Positions 1-7,825 of a stretch of DNA of 64,000 nucleotides are shown here, in pieces. The stretch is from NCBI RefSeq assembly GCF_002155695.1, contig NZ_MUYJ01000002.1:1-64000 (forward strand). The letters run 5' to 3'. Both the position numbers and the translations under genes were made by a program. The notes under the pieces are model-generated. The model was not told the DNA's origin. It searched no databases and saw nothing but the letters and a program-made list of their open reading frames with translations. This stretch comes from Erythrobacter tepidarius (GTDB taxonomy: Bacteria; Pseudomonadota; Alphaproteobacteria; Sphingomonadales; Sphingomonadaceae). The stretch's first letter is position 1. Every line of letters starts with the position of its first letter.

Positions 1-71
1 GGGGCCGCCTTGCGCGGGTAGGTAGCGAGCGCTCTTTAGCGTGCTCTTTTGAGCGCGCTTAGGAGTGGTCG

Positions 72-449
72 ATGGGTCAGGTGACGGTATTTTCGGGGCC
101 GGAGCGGCGGCGCCGGTGGAGCGAGGAAGAACGGCTGCGGATCCTTTCCGAGGCGTTCGCGCCTGGCGCCTGCGTTGCCGAGGTGTGTCGGCGGCACGAT
201 ATCTCCTCGGCGCTGATCTACACTTGGCGGCGCAAGTTGCTCGATGCAGGCGCGGCGCAGGAGGCCGAGGCGCCGGATGCGCTTCCCACGCCGGTATTCG
301 CCGAAGCGGTGATCGACGGGGACGCGGTGCCGGTCAGCGCTGCCGAGCACCCGGCGATGATCATCGACCTGCCACGCGGCAAGCGGCTGAGCGTTTTCGC
401 TGCGGCATCGCCGGCGCTGGTCGCTGCCGCGCTGAAGGCTCTGCGATGA
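72..449 (+). CDS. tnpA: IS66-family accessory protein TnpA (Orf1)
   Basis: A 125-residue protein with an N-terminal helix-turn-helix of the IS3/IS66 Orf1 type. Residues about 13-60 contain the 'RRRWSEEERLRILSEAF' and 'CRRHDISSALIYTWRRKL' segments typical of IS66 TnpA. It is needed with TnpB and TnpC for transposition in well-studied IS66 elements, although its biochemical role is not firmly established. Its TGA overlaps the ATG of the next gene, which suggests coupled translation. The C-terminal half is variable in the family and shows no recognisable motif. It looks intact. Confidence 0.85.
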   Translation: MGQVTVFSGPERRRRWSEEERLRILSEAFAPGACVAEVCRRHDISSALIYTWRRKLLDAGAAQEAEAPDALPTPVFAEAVIDGDAVPVSAAEHPAMIIDLPRGKRLSVFAAASPALVAAALKALR

Positions 450-787
450 TCCCTTCCGGCGCGCGGGTGTGGATCGCGCTGGGCCACACGGATATGAGGA
501 AGGGCATGCAGGGCCTGGCACTGCTGGTGCAGCAGGGCCTGAAGCGTAATCCGCATGGCGGGGATCTGTTCGTATTCCGCGGCCGCGCGGGCTCGCTGAT
601 CAAGATCATATGGCACGACGGGATCGGCATGTCGCTCTACGCCAAGCGGCTCGAGAAGGGCCGGTTCGTATGGCCGTCGGCCAAGGAGGGAACGGTGTCG
701 CTGACCCCCTCGCAGCTGGCCTGCCTGCTGGAGGGGATCGACTGGAGGAACCCCCAGTATACGTGGCGGCCGCAGAGCGCAGGATAA
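446..787 (+). CDS. tnpB: IS66-family accessory protein TnpB (Orf2)
   Basis: A 113-residue protein of the compact TnpB/Orf2 family, with typical segments 'TDMRKGMQGLALLVQ', 'LFVFRGRAGSLIKIIWHDG' and 'KRLEKGRFVWP'. The ATG at 446 overlaps the tnpA stop (ATGA), which fixes the start. The same frame is open upstream of the ATG, but that part is only a shadow of tnpA. Length and motifs match intact family members. It is followed 18 bases later by the transposase gene. Confidence 0.88.
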   Translation: MIPSGARVWIALGHTDMRKGMQGLALLVQQGLKRNPHGGDLFVFRGRAGSLIKIIWHDGIGMSLYAKRLEKGRFVWPSAKEGTVSLTPSQLACLLEGIDWRNPQYTWRPQSAG

Positions 788-805
788 TCGTCGCAAGGCG
801 GTGTT

Positions 806-1949
806 TTGCCCTTGCGGCAGAGGGTGGAACATGATTCCATCTCTCCTGTGGAAGCCGCCATCTCGCCCCTGCCAGACGACGTTGAAGCGCTCAAGGCGCT
901 GGTGGCGACGATGGCCCGCAGAGCCGAGGAGGCCGAGCAGAACGCTGCCACTGCCACGGCCAAGCTCGCCAACGCCATGGCCCACCAGAGCGCCATCGAG
1001 GCGCTGATCGCTCACCTCAAGCTGCAGATCGCCAAGCTGAAGCGCGAGCAGTATGGCCCCAGCGCCGAGCGCAGCCGACGCCTGCTGGGTCAGATGGAGC
1101 TGCAGCTCGAAGAGCTCGAGGCTGACGCCACCGAGGACGATCTGATTGCCGAGGAAGCGGCAGCGAAGACCACCACGGTCACTGCCTTCGAGCGCAAGCG
1201 CCCGGCAAGGAAGCCGTTCCCCGAGCACCTCCCCCGCGAGCGCGTGGTGGTGCCTGCCCCCTGTTCCTGCCCGGCCTGCGGTGGGGACCGGCTGTCCAAG
1301 CTCGGCGAGGACGTCACCGAGACGCTCGAGGTCATCCCGCGCTCGTGGAAGGTGATCCAGACGGTCCGGGAGAAGTTTGCGTGCCGGGACTGCGAGAAGA
1401 TCGCTCAGGCCCCCGCTCCTTTCCATGTGGTGCCCCGCGGATGGGCCGGGCCCAGCTTTCTCGCCATGCTGCTGTTCGAGAAGTATGGGCAGCATCAGCC
1501 CCTCAACCGTCAGGCCGAGCGGTTCGCTCGCGAAGGCGTGCCGCTCAGTCTCTCGACCCTGGCCGATCAGGTCGGCGCCGCTGCTCACGCGCTGATGCCG
1601 ATCTACAAGCTGATCGAGGCGCACGTTCTGGCTGCAGACCGCATCCACGGCGACGATACCACCGTGCCGGTCATGGCCAAGGGCAAGACCGATGTGGCCC
1701 GATTATGGGTCTACGTCCGCGATGATCGGCCGTTCGCCGGGTCTGATCCACCGGCGGCGCTGTTCCACTACTCGCGCGATCGGCGCGGCGAGCACCCGCA
1801 AGCCCATCTCGCAGGCTGGTCCGGGATCCTACAGGCCGATGCCTATAGCGGCTACAACGACCTCTATCGCGAAGGACGCGACCCCGGCCCCGTGCTCGAG
1901 GCAGGCTGCTTCGCCCATGCGAGGCGCAAGTTCTTCGAGCTGGCCAACT
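806..1949 (+). pseudogene. tnpC: IS66 transposase TnpC, C-terminally truncated
   Basis: This is the transposase of the IS66 element. It has an N-terminal coiled-coil region (residues about 35-110 from the TTG at 806), a zinc-finger-like 'CSCPACGG...CRDC' region, and the start of the DDE catalytic core ('DRIHGDDTTVPV', 'ILQADAYSGYND', 'CFAHARRKFFELA'). IS66 transposases are usually about 500 residues or more. Here homology stops about 380 codons in, and the frame then runs through unrelated antisense sequence to a stop at 2200. The remainder of the catalytic domain, including the expected final Glu, is gone, so it should be inactive. TTG at 806 or GTG at 848 could be the start. Confidence 0.8.
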
Positions 1950-4002
1950 TAACCTTGCGCTCTAGGGCAAATCCCTTTGCTTTAAGCCGCTGTGAGAGCC
2001 GCCCCTTGTCCAGCTTATGTCGGATTCCGCATTCATCAGCCCACATGTTGTGGCTATCAAACAGGTTGGCGACTATCTCAGAAGCGCCGGCTTCGACGAT
2101 GCAACGCTCCTCGATCCACTGTTCGACAATGTCAGCGTCAGCGAAGTACCGCTTGGTGGACTCGACCACGTGCGGCGACCGAACGAGACCGTCCCTATAG
2201 TAGCTCTTGGCGCCATCAATGGCCCAACCAAGAATTTGGTCAGCCTCCTCCTGGAGCTTGGCCCCGAGGTTGAGGTCCATATCCTTCTCTTCGATTTGGC
2301 GCATGAACTCGTAGACGTGGAACCGGCGCTGCAACTCACGACCCGACGATTTGGTAGGCGGGGCCTCGTTGCCAACAAACCAGATCTTCGCTTCGGGCCG
2401 GAATTCGAAGCTGTCTTTACCTTTGAAGCTGGCTGAAACCGCTTCGCCCGACGCGATAGATTTGACCCGCCTAAGGTTCAGGTAGCCCTCAACCTCGTGG
2501 ATGAAGACCAGCCGCTTGCCCCGCATCCGGGCCACCTCTTCCTGGTGAGGGTGGTAGCGGACCTCGAGGAATGCGGTGTCGGTCGCCGTCTGGGCATAAT
2601 CGCCCAGAATGTAGCCCATGATGTCGGTCATCTTGGTTTTGCCCGCACCGCTCTTGCCGATCCACATGGCGACGCACTCGTCGCGGGTTTCGCCGGTCAG
2701 AAACAAGCCGAAGAGGGTCTGGATGTACTCGATCTCCACGGGATCGCCGCCGAACCAAGTATCGATCGCCTTGAGCCACCGGCTTTCCTGGTAGTCGAAC
2801 CGCGGGGAAACTCGTGTGATCTTGGTGATGTGGTTACCCGGATCGTGATCATGCCGCTCTCCCGTCCGCAGATCGTACGTTCCATCAGGGCAGTTCAACA
2901 GGTGTTTGTGGGCGTCCCAGCGGTCAGGTTCGACAGAAAGTTCTGGGTAGAGCCGCATCACACCTTCAATGCCATCGATGGTGCCCTTGAACACTTGCTC
3001 GTCGGGCAAGCACGATCGGATGAGGGTCTTCACCTCCTCGGTCGCCCCCTCCCCCCAGAACTTGCCGTTGAACACGCACCAGTCCCGCCGCCCCCTATCG
3101 CGGCGAATAATGCTGCCATGTTTGGCGACGACGAAATTGGCGAGCTCACCGTGCGAAGGCTTAGATTTCGATCTCCGCGAGCCGAACTGCTTCTCGCGGG
3201 AGCTATCGATCCACTCCTGAATGGTCTGCAAGTCTTTCGGCCAGTTGTAGGCTTCACCGGCGTCCTCGCAGGCTTCGCGTTTCGCACGGCGGATGCGGGC
3301 AATGATGGCATCGTCTGGCCAGCCGCGGGCGACCATGCTCGCAACTGCGCTCACGCACGTGTCGTGCGTGTTTCCTCCCCCGCCCACGCCCTTCCAGACC
3401 ATGTCGTTTAGCGCAGCGATCGGGTTGTTATCATCTCGCAGAAAGACCTTGATCTCATCGATTGTGGCCTCGCTTATGAGCGGCAGCTCCTCGTAGCGAA
3501 CGGATAGCGGCGTCAGATCGTTGACCCATTGATATGGTAACTTCGTGTCGGGGTGAGTTGAGGGGGGAATGACCGTGAGTTTCCCTTTTGCGAGAATATC
3601 GCCTGCCGGCCGCTTCTTCCCGCCACGATAATCATGAAGGGTCTGCGATTTGATCTCGCCGACTCCACGGACGAGATACGACGCCCCCTTCTTGCCCCTC
3701 TTGGTGGGTACATCTCGACCAATGGCCCTCCCCACACAAGTCATCAGGGGGTGGTCATCAATGTCGATATCGATGGTCACCAGGAAGGTGTTGTCGGGAG
3801 CCGGAACACCCTGCAGCAACCCTATGTTCCGCTGAACTTGGAAGTCGCGGATCAGAGATTCCTCGGTAGGTAGCCTGTTTTGCCAACCTGGGGCTCCTGG
3901 AGCCTTGCTGCCTAGCGGCAGCGCGAGTGGATGGTAACCTCTGCGGAGCAGTTGCAACGCAAGCTCCTGGAGCGGCGTCAACACGGGGGTCTCGGCGATC
4001 AC
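1864..4002 (-). CDS. P4-type primase-polymerase/helicase, 3' end disrupted by IS66
   Basis: This is a replication protein of the phage/plasmid P4 alpha type. Residues about 10-190 resemble the bifunctional primase-polymerase domain ('YHPLALPLGSKAPG', 'FLVTIDIDIDD'). The C-terminal half is a superfamily 3 helicase with Walker A 'GKSGAGKTKMTD' and the 'IHEVEGYLNLRRVK' segment. I place the start at the GTG at 4002: it overlaps the AlpA-like stop as GTGA and has a GGGGAGG ribosome site. GTG at 4017 is the alternative. The last residues, encoded below about 1950, read antisense through IS66 sequence, so the natural C-terminus is lost. Whether the protein still works is unknown. Confidence 0.78.
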   Translation of the reverse strand: MIAETPVLTPLQELALQLLRRGYHPLALPLGSKAPGAPGWQNRLPTEESLIRDFQVQRNIGLLQGVPAPDNTFLVTIDIDIDDHPLMTCVGRAIGRDVPTKRGKKGASYLVRGVGEIKSQTLHDYRGGKKRPAGDILAKGKLTVIPPSTHPDTKLPYQWVNDLTPLSVRYEELPLISEATIDEIKVFLRDDNNPIAALNDMVWKGVGGGGNTHDTCVSAVASMVARGWPDDAIIARIRRAKREACEDAGEAYNWPKDLQTIQEWIDSSREKQFGSRRSKSKPSHGELANFVVAKHGSIIRRDRGRRDWCVFNGKFWGEGATEEVKTLIRSCLPDEQVFKGTIDGIEGVMRLYPELSVEPDRWDAHKHLLNCPDGTYDLRTGERHDHDPGNHITKITRVSPRFDYQESRWLKAIDTWFGGDPVEIEYIQTLFGLFLTGETRDECVAMWIGKSGAGKTKMTDIMGYILGDYAQTATDTAFLEVRYHPHQEEVARMRGKRLVFIHEVEGYLNLRRVKSIASGEAVSASFKGKDSFEFRPEAKIWFVGNEAPPTKSSGRELQRRFHVYEFMRQIEEKDMDLNLGAKLQEEADQILGWAIDGAKSYYRDGLVRSPHVVESTKRYFADADIVEQWIEERCIVEAGASEIVANLFDSHNMWADECGIRHKLDKGRLSQRLKAKGFALERKVKLASSKNLRLAWAKQPASSTGPGSRPSR

Positions 4003-4217
4003 TGCTCGCCTCCCCACGGTTCACCCGAGGCGCGCTTTTCGCACCAATCATCGATTTCGGCTTCGACCCACGCGACGGCATGTTTGCCGATCTTCCGACG
4101 CTGGGGGAATGCTTCGTCCTTCTCCATGCGATAGATCGTCATTGCACAGAGACCAGTTCGCGCCTTCACCTCCTCCAGTCTGATGAAGCGGATGGGCCGT
4201 TTCTGTTCGTTCATCAT
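3999..4217 (-). CDS. AlpA-family DNA-binding regulator / excisionase-like protein
   Basis: A 72-residue MerR-like winged-helix protein of the AlpA type. The core 'IRLEEVKARTGLCAMTIYRMEKDEAFPQRRKIG', followed by a short 'VAWVEAEIDDWCEKRA' helix, is the family signature (only the pattern is quoted; 33 residues at about 10-42). P4 AlpA-like proteins activate or assist the integrase of their element. The start has an AGGAG site eight bases upstream, and a second ATG follows immediately. A perfect inverted repeat lies about 40 bases upstream of the start. The stop overlaps the primase GTG. Confidence 0.85.
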   Translation of the reverse strand: MMNEQKRPIRFIRLEEVKARTGLCAMTIYRMEKDEAFPQRRKIGKHAVAWVEAEIDDWCEKRASGEPWGGEQ

Positions 4218-4256
4218 AGTCTTTCTCCTGTTCTGTTGCCGACAGGAGACGACAAA

Positions 4257-4280
4257 AATGCTATTTTATTTCATAGCATT
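4257..4280. promoter_or_regulatory. Candidate operator: perfect 8-bp inverted repeat upstream of alpA-like gene
   Basis: AATGCTAT (4257-4264) and ATAGCATT (4273-4280) are exact inverted copies separated by eight A+T-rich bases. The repeat lies about 40 bases upstream of the AlpA-like start, where an operator of a self-regulated element gene would be expected. There is no following T-run on either strand, so it is not an obvious terminator. Which protein binds it is unknown. Confidence 0.5.
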
Positions 4281-4353
4281 GATACTCACCGCCCATCGGC
4301 GGCTTACACATAAAAACAGCAGAGAGCATGGACACAAACCCTTTAGTGTCCAA

Positions 4354-4932
4354 CTACGGCATCAGCTGAACGCTCCCCTCCTTAAGATAGCGATCCACAA
4401 GGCGCCGACTGCAAGCAGCTTCTTTGGCTAGCTGAGCAAGTTGCCCTGCGAGCTCAGGCTGCTCGATCAAGACCCGCTGAACGGCTCCTCTCTTGGGCGC
4501 ATTCTTGGGCATCTTGTGATCAAGCCATCTCGACACGTCATCCTTAAAGTGTTGAGGCGCTTCGACGATCTCCAAGAGGTGCAGCAACGCGGTCCGAAGA
4601 TAGAACGAACGAGCGAGCTCATCGTGGCTATTTCGTTGGCCAGACCTATCTGCCAATCCCAGCTCCACATGCGTCCTACCGACCGCATCGGACCACTGCG
4701 CAGCTCGGGCAGCCTCGGTAACTTCCTTGGCCATCATTATGAGTGACAATCGATCTTCCCAGTCACCGGCGCTGAGGCTGCCATAGGTCGCCGCATCAAC
4801 CCAAAGATCTATATTCTCCGTAAGGGATTGTCGGCGGTGCTCGTCACTGTCCGGAATCATGAAGTCGGGTATACTCTTGCTGGGCTTACTGCTCCCGCGC
4901 GCCGGATCCTTGTTGCCCTTCGTCATCGCCAC
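4354..4932 (-). CDS. Hypothetical protein of the integrative element
   Basis: A 192-residue protein I do not recognise. No signal peptide or membrane segment is visible. Residues about 160-190 ('LAQLAKEAACSRRLVDRYLKEG') look like a helix-turn-helix, so a DNA-binding role is possible; this is inference only. Its 5' end overlaps the integrase stop by 47 bases, which suggests co-transcription with the integrase. ATG at 4932 or 4926 could be used. Accessory genes of this size without known function are common next to satellite integrases. Confidence 0.6.
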   Translation of the reverse strand: MAMTKGNKDPARGSSKPSKSIPDFMIPDSDEHRRQSLTENIDLWVDAATYGSLSAGDWEDRLSLIMMAKEVTEAARAAQWSDAVGRTHVELGLADRSGQRNSHDELARSFYLRTALLHLLEIVEAPQHFKDDVSRWLDHKMPKNAPKRGAVQRVLIEQPELAGQLAQLAKEAACSRRLVDRYLKEGSVQLMP

Positions 4933-6172
4933 GTATCACCTTGATAATGTGCTGAGACCAGACTTCTAGCGCCTGCTTTCTTTCCTCATCGTAACCGTGA
5001 TGGAGATAGTGGACGCCTGCGCCGCGCCGGGTCGAACCAACGTGCCCAATAACCTGGTCGGCAATGTCCGGCCGAAACCCAAGACGCTGCAGCCCTGTGG
5101 CAATCGTCCGGCGGAAATCGTGCACGCACCAGTTGTCGGGCTCAGGCGCCCCAGCCTCCGCCATGCTTTTGCGCACTAGCTTATCGATCCTGTCCTTCAT
5201 CTTCTGGTCGCCCGACATCGGGTTGTTCGCGTTGCCCACAGCGGGAAATAGAAGATCGACATCCTTGAACCGCGGAACCGCGTCCAGAACCTCCAATATG
5301 GCATCCGTAAGGTAGATCGTGTGGGGGAGCCCATTCTTGTAGCGCTCGGCAGGGATAGTCCAAAGACGAGCCTCGAAATCGAATTCCGACCACGACGCGC
5401 CGCGCACCTCCATGTTTCTACATCCTGTAAGGATGAGGAGTTTGATCCAGCAGCTCCAACGCCCCTCCGTCTCGCTGGCGTGCGAGATGGCCCGGACTTC
5501 CTGATCGGAAAGCACGCGCCTGCGGATCGTCTTGACGTTCTTCATTTTGCGGATGCGGCCAAACACGTTGCGGTCGACGTGATCGCGCTCGATGAGCCAC
5601 TCGAAGAATGCGGAGCCTTCCTGACGAACCTTGTCGGCCATGGGACGTCGGCCGCGAGCGACGAGAGCGTCAATCGCTTCGAGTGCGTGGTTCTTCATGA
5701 TCTCAGTCACACATAGGCCCTGCACGTACGGGAGGATATACATCCGGAAAATGCGTTCTTTCTCGCGCCGGCTGCGCAACTGGCTTCCCACCAGATCCAT
5801 GTACTTCGCGTACATCCGCTCCACATCGAGCTTGAGGCGTTGTTCTTCTAGCCGGCGCTGCTCAAGCTCCTGGCGCCGCTTCTCCAGCCTCTCGCCGTGG
5901 GGGTCGTAGCCAGCCTCTACCTTGGCCCGGAACTGCCCAGCGAGTTTGCGCGCTTCGCCTAGGGACAGCATTTTCGTGCTGCCAAGGGTCAGCTTCTTAC
6001 GTTCACCCCCAGCCCGGTAGATCAACCCGTACCCAGTGTAGCCGGCTGGAGTGTGGACCAAGACGAAGCCCGGCACGCCGCCCAAGGACCTGTGCTTAAT
6101 TGTCGATGGCGGGGTCGCCGTCAGCTTCTGGATTTCTTTGACTGTGAGCGGTTTGAGCCGCGATGCGCCCAT
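4886..6172 (-). CDS. int: Tyrosine-recombinase integrase (P4/DUF4102 type)
   Basis: A 428-residue site-specific recombinase. The N-terminal part (residues about 1-95, 'LTVKEIQKLTATPPSTIKHRS', 'TLGSTKMLSLGEARKLA') resembles the arm-binding domain of P4-type integrases, followed by a charged helix and the catalytic domain. Catalytic residues are visible in order: Arg in 'TGCRNMEVRG', His-x-x-Arg in 'HDFRRTIATG', His in 'IGHVG' and a Tyr in 'HHGYDEER'. I chose ATG 6172 because a GAGGAG site precedes it. The longer frame to 6325 reads through the A+T-rich attachment region. The gene points away from the tRNA-Val fragment, as expected. Confidence 0.92.
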   Translation of the reverse strand: MGASRLKPLTVKEIQKLTATPPSTIKHRSLGGVPGFVLVHTPAGYTGYGLIYRAGGERKKLTLGSTKMLSLGEARKLAGQFRAKVEAGYDPHGERLEKRRQELEQRRLEEQRLKLDVERMYAKYMDLVGSQLRSRREKERIFRMYILPYVQGLCVTEIMKNHALEAIDALVARGRRPMADKVRQEGSAFFEWLIERDHVDRNVFGRIRKMKNVKTIRRRVLSDQEVRAISHASETEGRWSCWIKLLILTGCRNMEVRGASWSEFDFEARLWTIPAERYKNGLPHTIYLTDAILEVLDAVPRFKDVDLLFPAVGNANNPMSGDQKMKDRIDKLVRKSMAEAGAPEPDNWCVHDFRRTIATGLQRLGFRPDIADQVIGHVGSTRRGAGVHYLHHGYDEERKQALEVWSQHIIKVIRGDDEGQQGSGAREQ

Positions 6173-6263
6173 CACTATGTCTCCTCGTGTATCCAGCCGT
6201 GTATCCGCAGAGCGCGGATTAGGGTGATCTCTGGCGAGATGACGTGTAGCATAAAAGTGACTT

Positions 6264-6316
6264 AAAATCAATATTTTACGTCGTAAAATGCCTTGATTTT
6301 GATATTTAATGATATC
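6264..6316. repeat. Nested inverted repeats between integrase and attachment site
   Basis: ATTTTACG (6273-6280) and CGTAAAAT (6282-6289) are exact inverted copies around a single T. They are enclosed by AAAATCA (6264-6270) and TGATTTT (6294-6300). A further pair, GATAT/ATATC, spans 6301-6316. The stretch is strongly A+T-rich compared with the chromosome. Its position between int and the crossover point suits integrase arm sites or an int operator, but this is inference. Confidence 0.5.
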
Positions 6317-6339
6317 TATTGACAATATTATTTCACAGA

Positions 6340-6384
6340 CTTACACCGAGAGGGTCGGCGGTTCGAGCCCGTCACCGCCCACCA
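6340..6384 (+). other. attR-like site: 3' fragment of tRNA-Val(UAC)
   Basis: The 45 bases fold as the 3' part of a tRNA: anticodon loop CTTACAC (6340-6346, anticodon TAC), 3' anticodon stem CGAGA, variable GGGTC, T-stem GGCGG with loop TTCGAGC and CCGTC, acceptor strand ACCGCCC, discriminator A and encoded CCA (6382-6384). The 5' half is absent and is replaced by A+T-rich element sequence. This is the classic scar of an element integrated at the anticodon loop of a tRNA gene. The functional tRNA-Val should be at the other element end. Confidence 0.82.
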
Positions 6385-6416
6385 CGCGCAGCACGCCGGA
6401 ACGGGAGATCGTGGCG

Positions 6417-7157
6417 ATGGATCTTGGGCTCGCAGGCAAGAAGGCGCTGGTGCTCGGCGCGAGCAAGGGGCTGGGCCGCGCGATTGCCGAAAGTCTCGCG
6501 GCCGAAGGCGCAGAGGTTTCGACCGTGGCGCGCTCGGGCAATCCGGGCGAGCGCCACATCATCGCCGATCTCGACGATCCCGGCGCCGCGCAGGCGATCC
6601 TTGCCGCGCTCGACGGCGCGGCGCTCGATATTCTCGTGCTCAACAGCGGCGGTCCGCCGATGGGGACGGCCGTGAGCACCGGGCCGGATGCATTTGCGGC
6701 GGTGATGGGGCGGATGTTCAACACCCAGATCGCGCTCGCGCAGGCGCTGCTGCCGGGAATGCGCGCGCGCGGCTACGGACGGATTCTCGCCGTGGCATCG
6801 ACCAGTCTCGTCACCCCGATCCCCGGCCTCGTGCTCTCCAACGCGGTGCGCGCGATGCTGGCCACGTGGTGCAAGACGCTGGCGGCCGAGGTCGCTGCCG
6901 ACGGGGTGACGGTCAACCTGCTGTTGCCCGGCCAGATCGCCACCGATCGCCTTGCCAGCCTGCACGCCGGCATGGCGGCAGCGCAGGGCCTTACTGCCGA
7001 GCAGGTCACCGCCCGCTCGGTCGCGGCGATCCCGGCGGGGCGGCTCGGACGGCCAGAGGAGTTCGGCGACATCGCCGCCTTCCTCGCCTCCCCGCGCGCA
7101 AGTTTCATCACCGGCAGCGCGATCAAGGTCGACGGCGGACAGACCGCGACGCTCTAG
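6417..7157 (+). CDS. Short-chain dehydrogenase/reductase family protein with altered catalytic residues
   Basis: A 246-residue classical-SDR-like protein. The nucleotide-binding motif 'GASKGLG' (14-20) is intact and the usual NNAG is replaced by 'NSGG' (76-79). Counting from Ser128, the positions that normally hold Tyr and Lys hold Ser141 and Arg145 ('LVLSNAVRA'). The C-terminal 'IKVDGGQTATL' is typical of FabG-like proteins. Substrate is unknown, and the protein may not be an ordinary oxidoreductase. I start at ATG 6417; the longer frame to 6309 runs through the tRNA fragment. It is the first chromosomal gene next to the integrated element. Confidence 0.75.
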   Translation: MDLGLAGKKALVLGASKGLGRAIAESLAAEGAEVSTVARSGNPGERHIIADLDDPGAAQAILAALDGAALDILVLNSGGPPMGTAVSTGPDAFAAVMGRMFNTQIALAQALLPGMRARGYGRILAVASTSLVTPIPGLVLSNAVRAMLATWCKTLAAEVAADGVTVNLLLPGQIATDRLASLHAGMAAAQGLTAEQVTARSVAAIPAGRLGRPEEFGDIAAFLASPRASFITGSAIKVDGGQTATL

Positions 7158-7252
7158 ACCTTCGGCCGCGGCGCGCAGGACGCGCCGGCGAAGGCGCGCA
7201 AGACGGTGCCGAAATCCGCGCGCGGGCCGGTCAGCTGCCTGCCTCCTCCGCC

Positions 7253-7825
7253 TCAGCGCCGGGCGGGCTTGAGGCTGTCGCGGATCAGCGCGATGGCCTC
7301 GGGGCTGTCCCATTGATAGCCGCCCGTCACCCGTAGCACCTCCTTGCCCGCTGGATCGAACAGGATCGTCAGCGGCAGCACGCCTTCGGGGCTGAACTGC
7401 GCCGAAAGCCGGGTTTCGGGATCGAGCCAGGCCTCGAGCCGGGTGAAGCCTTTTTCGGCGAAGAACGGCGTCACCACCTCGGCACCGCGGATGTCCTGAC
7501 TGACGGTGATGACCCTGACCTCGCCCTCCAGCTCGCCCGCGAGCGCATCGAGCTGCGGCATTTCGATCACGCAGGGCGCGCACCAGGTGGCCCACAGGTT
7601 GAGCAGCACCGGCCCGTCCTGCACCGCGAGATCGAGCGTCCTGCCCTCCGGATCGGTGAACTGCATCGCCGGCAGCGGCGTGCCGGCAAAGCGGCGCTCG
7701 ACCACGCCGGCCGCCGCCTTGGCCGCAGCGCCCGTCTCAGCCGGTTGCGCTGGCGCGTCGGCGGGCCTATCGCAGGCCGCCAGCAGCAAGAGCGGCAGTG
7801 CCAGGATGAAGGATGAGCGGGACAT
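7253..7825 (-). CDS. TlpA-like thiol-disulfide oxidoreductase lipoprotein
   Basis: A 190-residue protein with a signal peptide ending in a lipobox ('LLLLAAC', Cys18), so probably a periplasm-facing lipoprotein. Residues about 55-185 form a thioredoxin-like fold with the active site 'WATWCAPC'. This places it in the TlpA/ResA group, which usually reduces disulfides in periplasmic proteins or in cytochrome c maturation. The partner is unknown. Its start codon overlaps that of the divergent argH (bases 7823-7826). A GGAG site lies upstream of the start. Confidence 0.85.
   Translation of the reverse strand: MSRSSFILALPLLLLAACDRPADAPAQPAETGAAAKAAAGVVERRFAGTPLPAMQFTDPEGRTLDLAVQDGPVLLNLWATWCAPCVIEMPQLDALAGELEGEVRVITVSQDIRGAEVVTPFFAEKGFTRLEAWLDPETRLSAQFSPEGVLPLTILFDPAGKEVLRVTGGYQWDSPEAIALIRDSLKPARR

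Larger units (their letters stand above)
1..1949 (+). mobile_element. IS66-family insertion sequence, incomplete
   Basis: Three consecutive plus-strand genes have the tnpA-tnpB-tnpC order typical of IS66-family elements. The first two overlap by an ATGA junction. The left terminal inverted repeat was not recognised and may lie before the window. The right end is missing: tnpC homology stops near 1949, where the sequence passes directly into the 3' part of a primase-like gene on the opposite strand. The copy is therefore a non-autonomous remnant. Family membership is recognised from protein sequence only, so the exact IS name and its ends are not claimed. Confidence 0.8.
1950..6384 (-). mobile_element. 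Integrative element remnant (P4-like satellite or ICE end) at tRNA-Val
   Basis: Four minus-strand genes (integrase, unknown gene, AlpA-like regulator, primase-helicase) form a module typical of P4-like satellites and small integrative elements. The region is visibly richer in A+T than the flanks, especially at 4218-4330 and 6230-6345. The integrase sits at the end next to a 3' tRNA fragment (6340-6384), the expected layout for a tRNA-targeting element. The far end is not in the window, because an IS66 remnant joins the primase near 1949. The intact tRNA-Val should lie at the other boundary, outside the window, unless it has been deleted. Confidence 0.75.

Noticed and set aside
218..1648. 476-codon minus-strand open frame over IS66
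   Set aside because: Runs antisense to tnpA, tnpB and tnpC, which have recognised family motifs.
6319..6347. TTGACA as an outward promoter from the element toward the SDR gene
   Set aside because: A perfect -35 is present, but the -10 at 17 bases (TACACC) is poor and lies in the tRNA fragment.
6861..6875. CCACGTGG palindrome as a parS site
   Set aside because: Only the central eight bases match; the outer GTT/AAC arms are absent and it lies inside a coding region.
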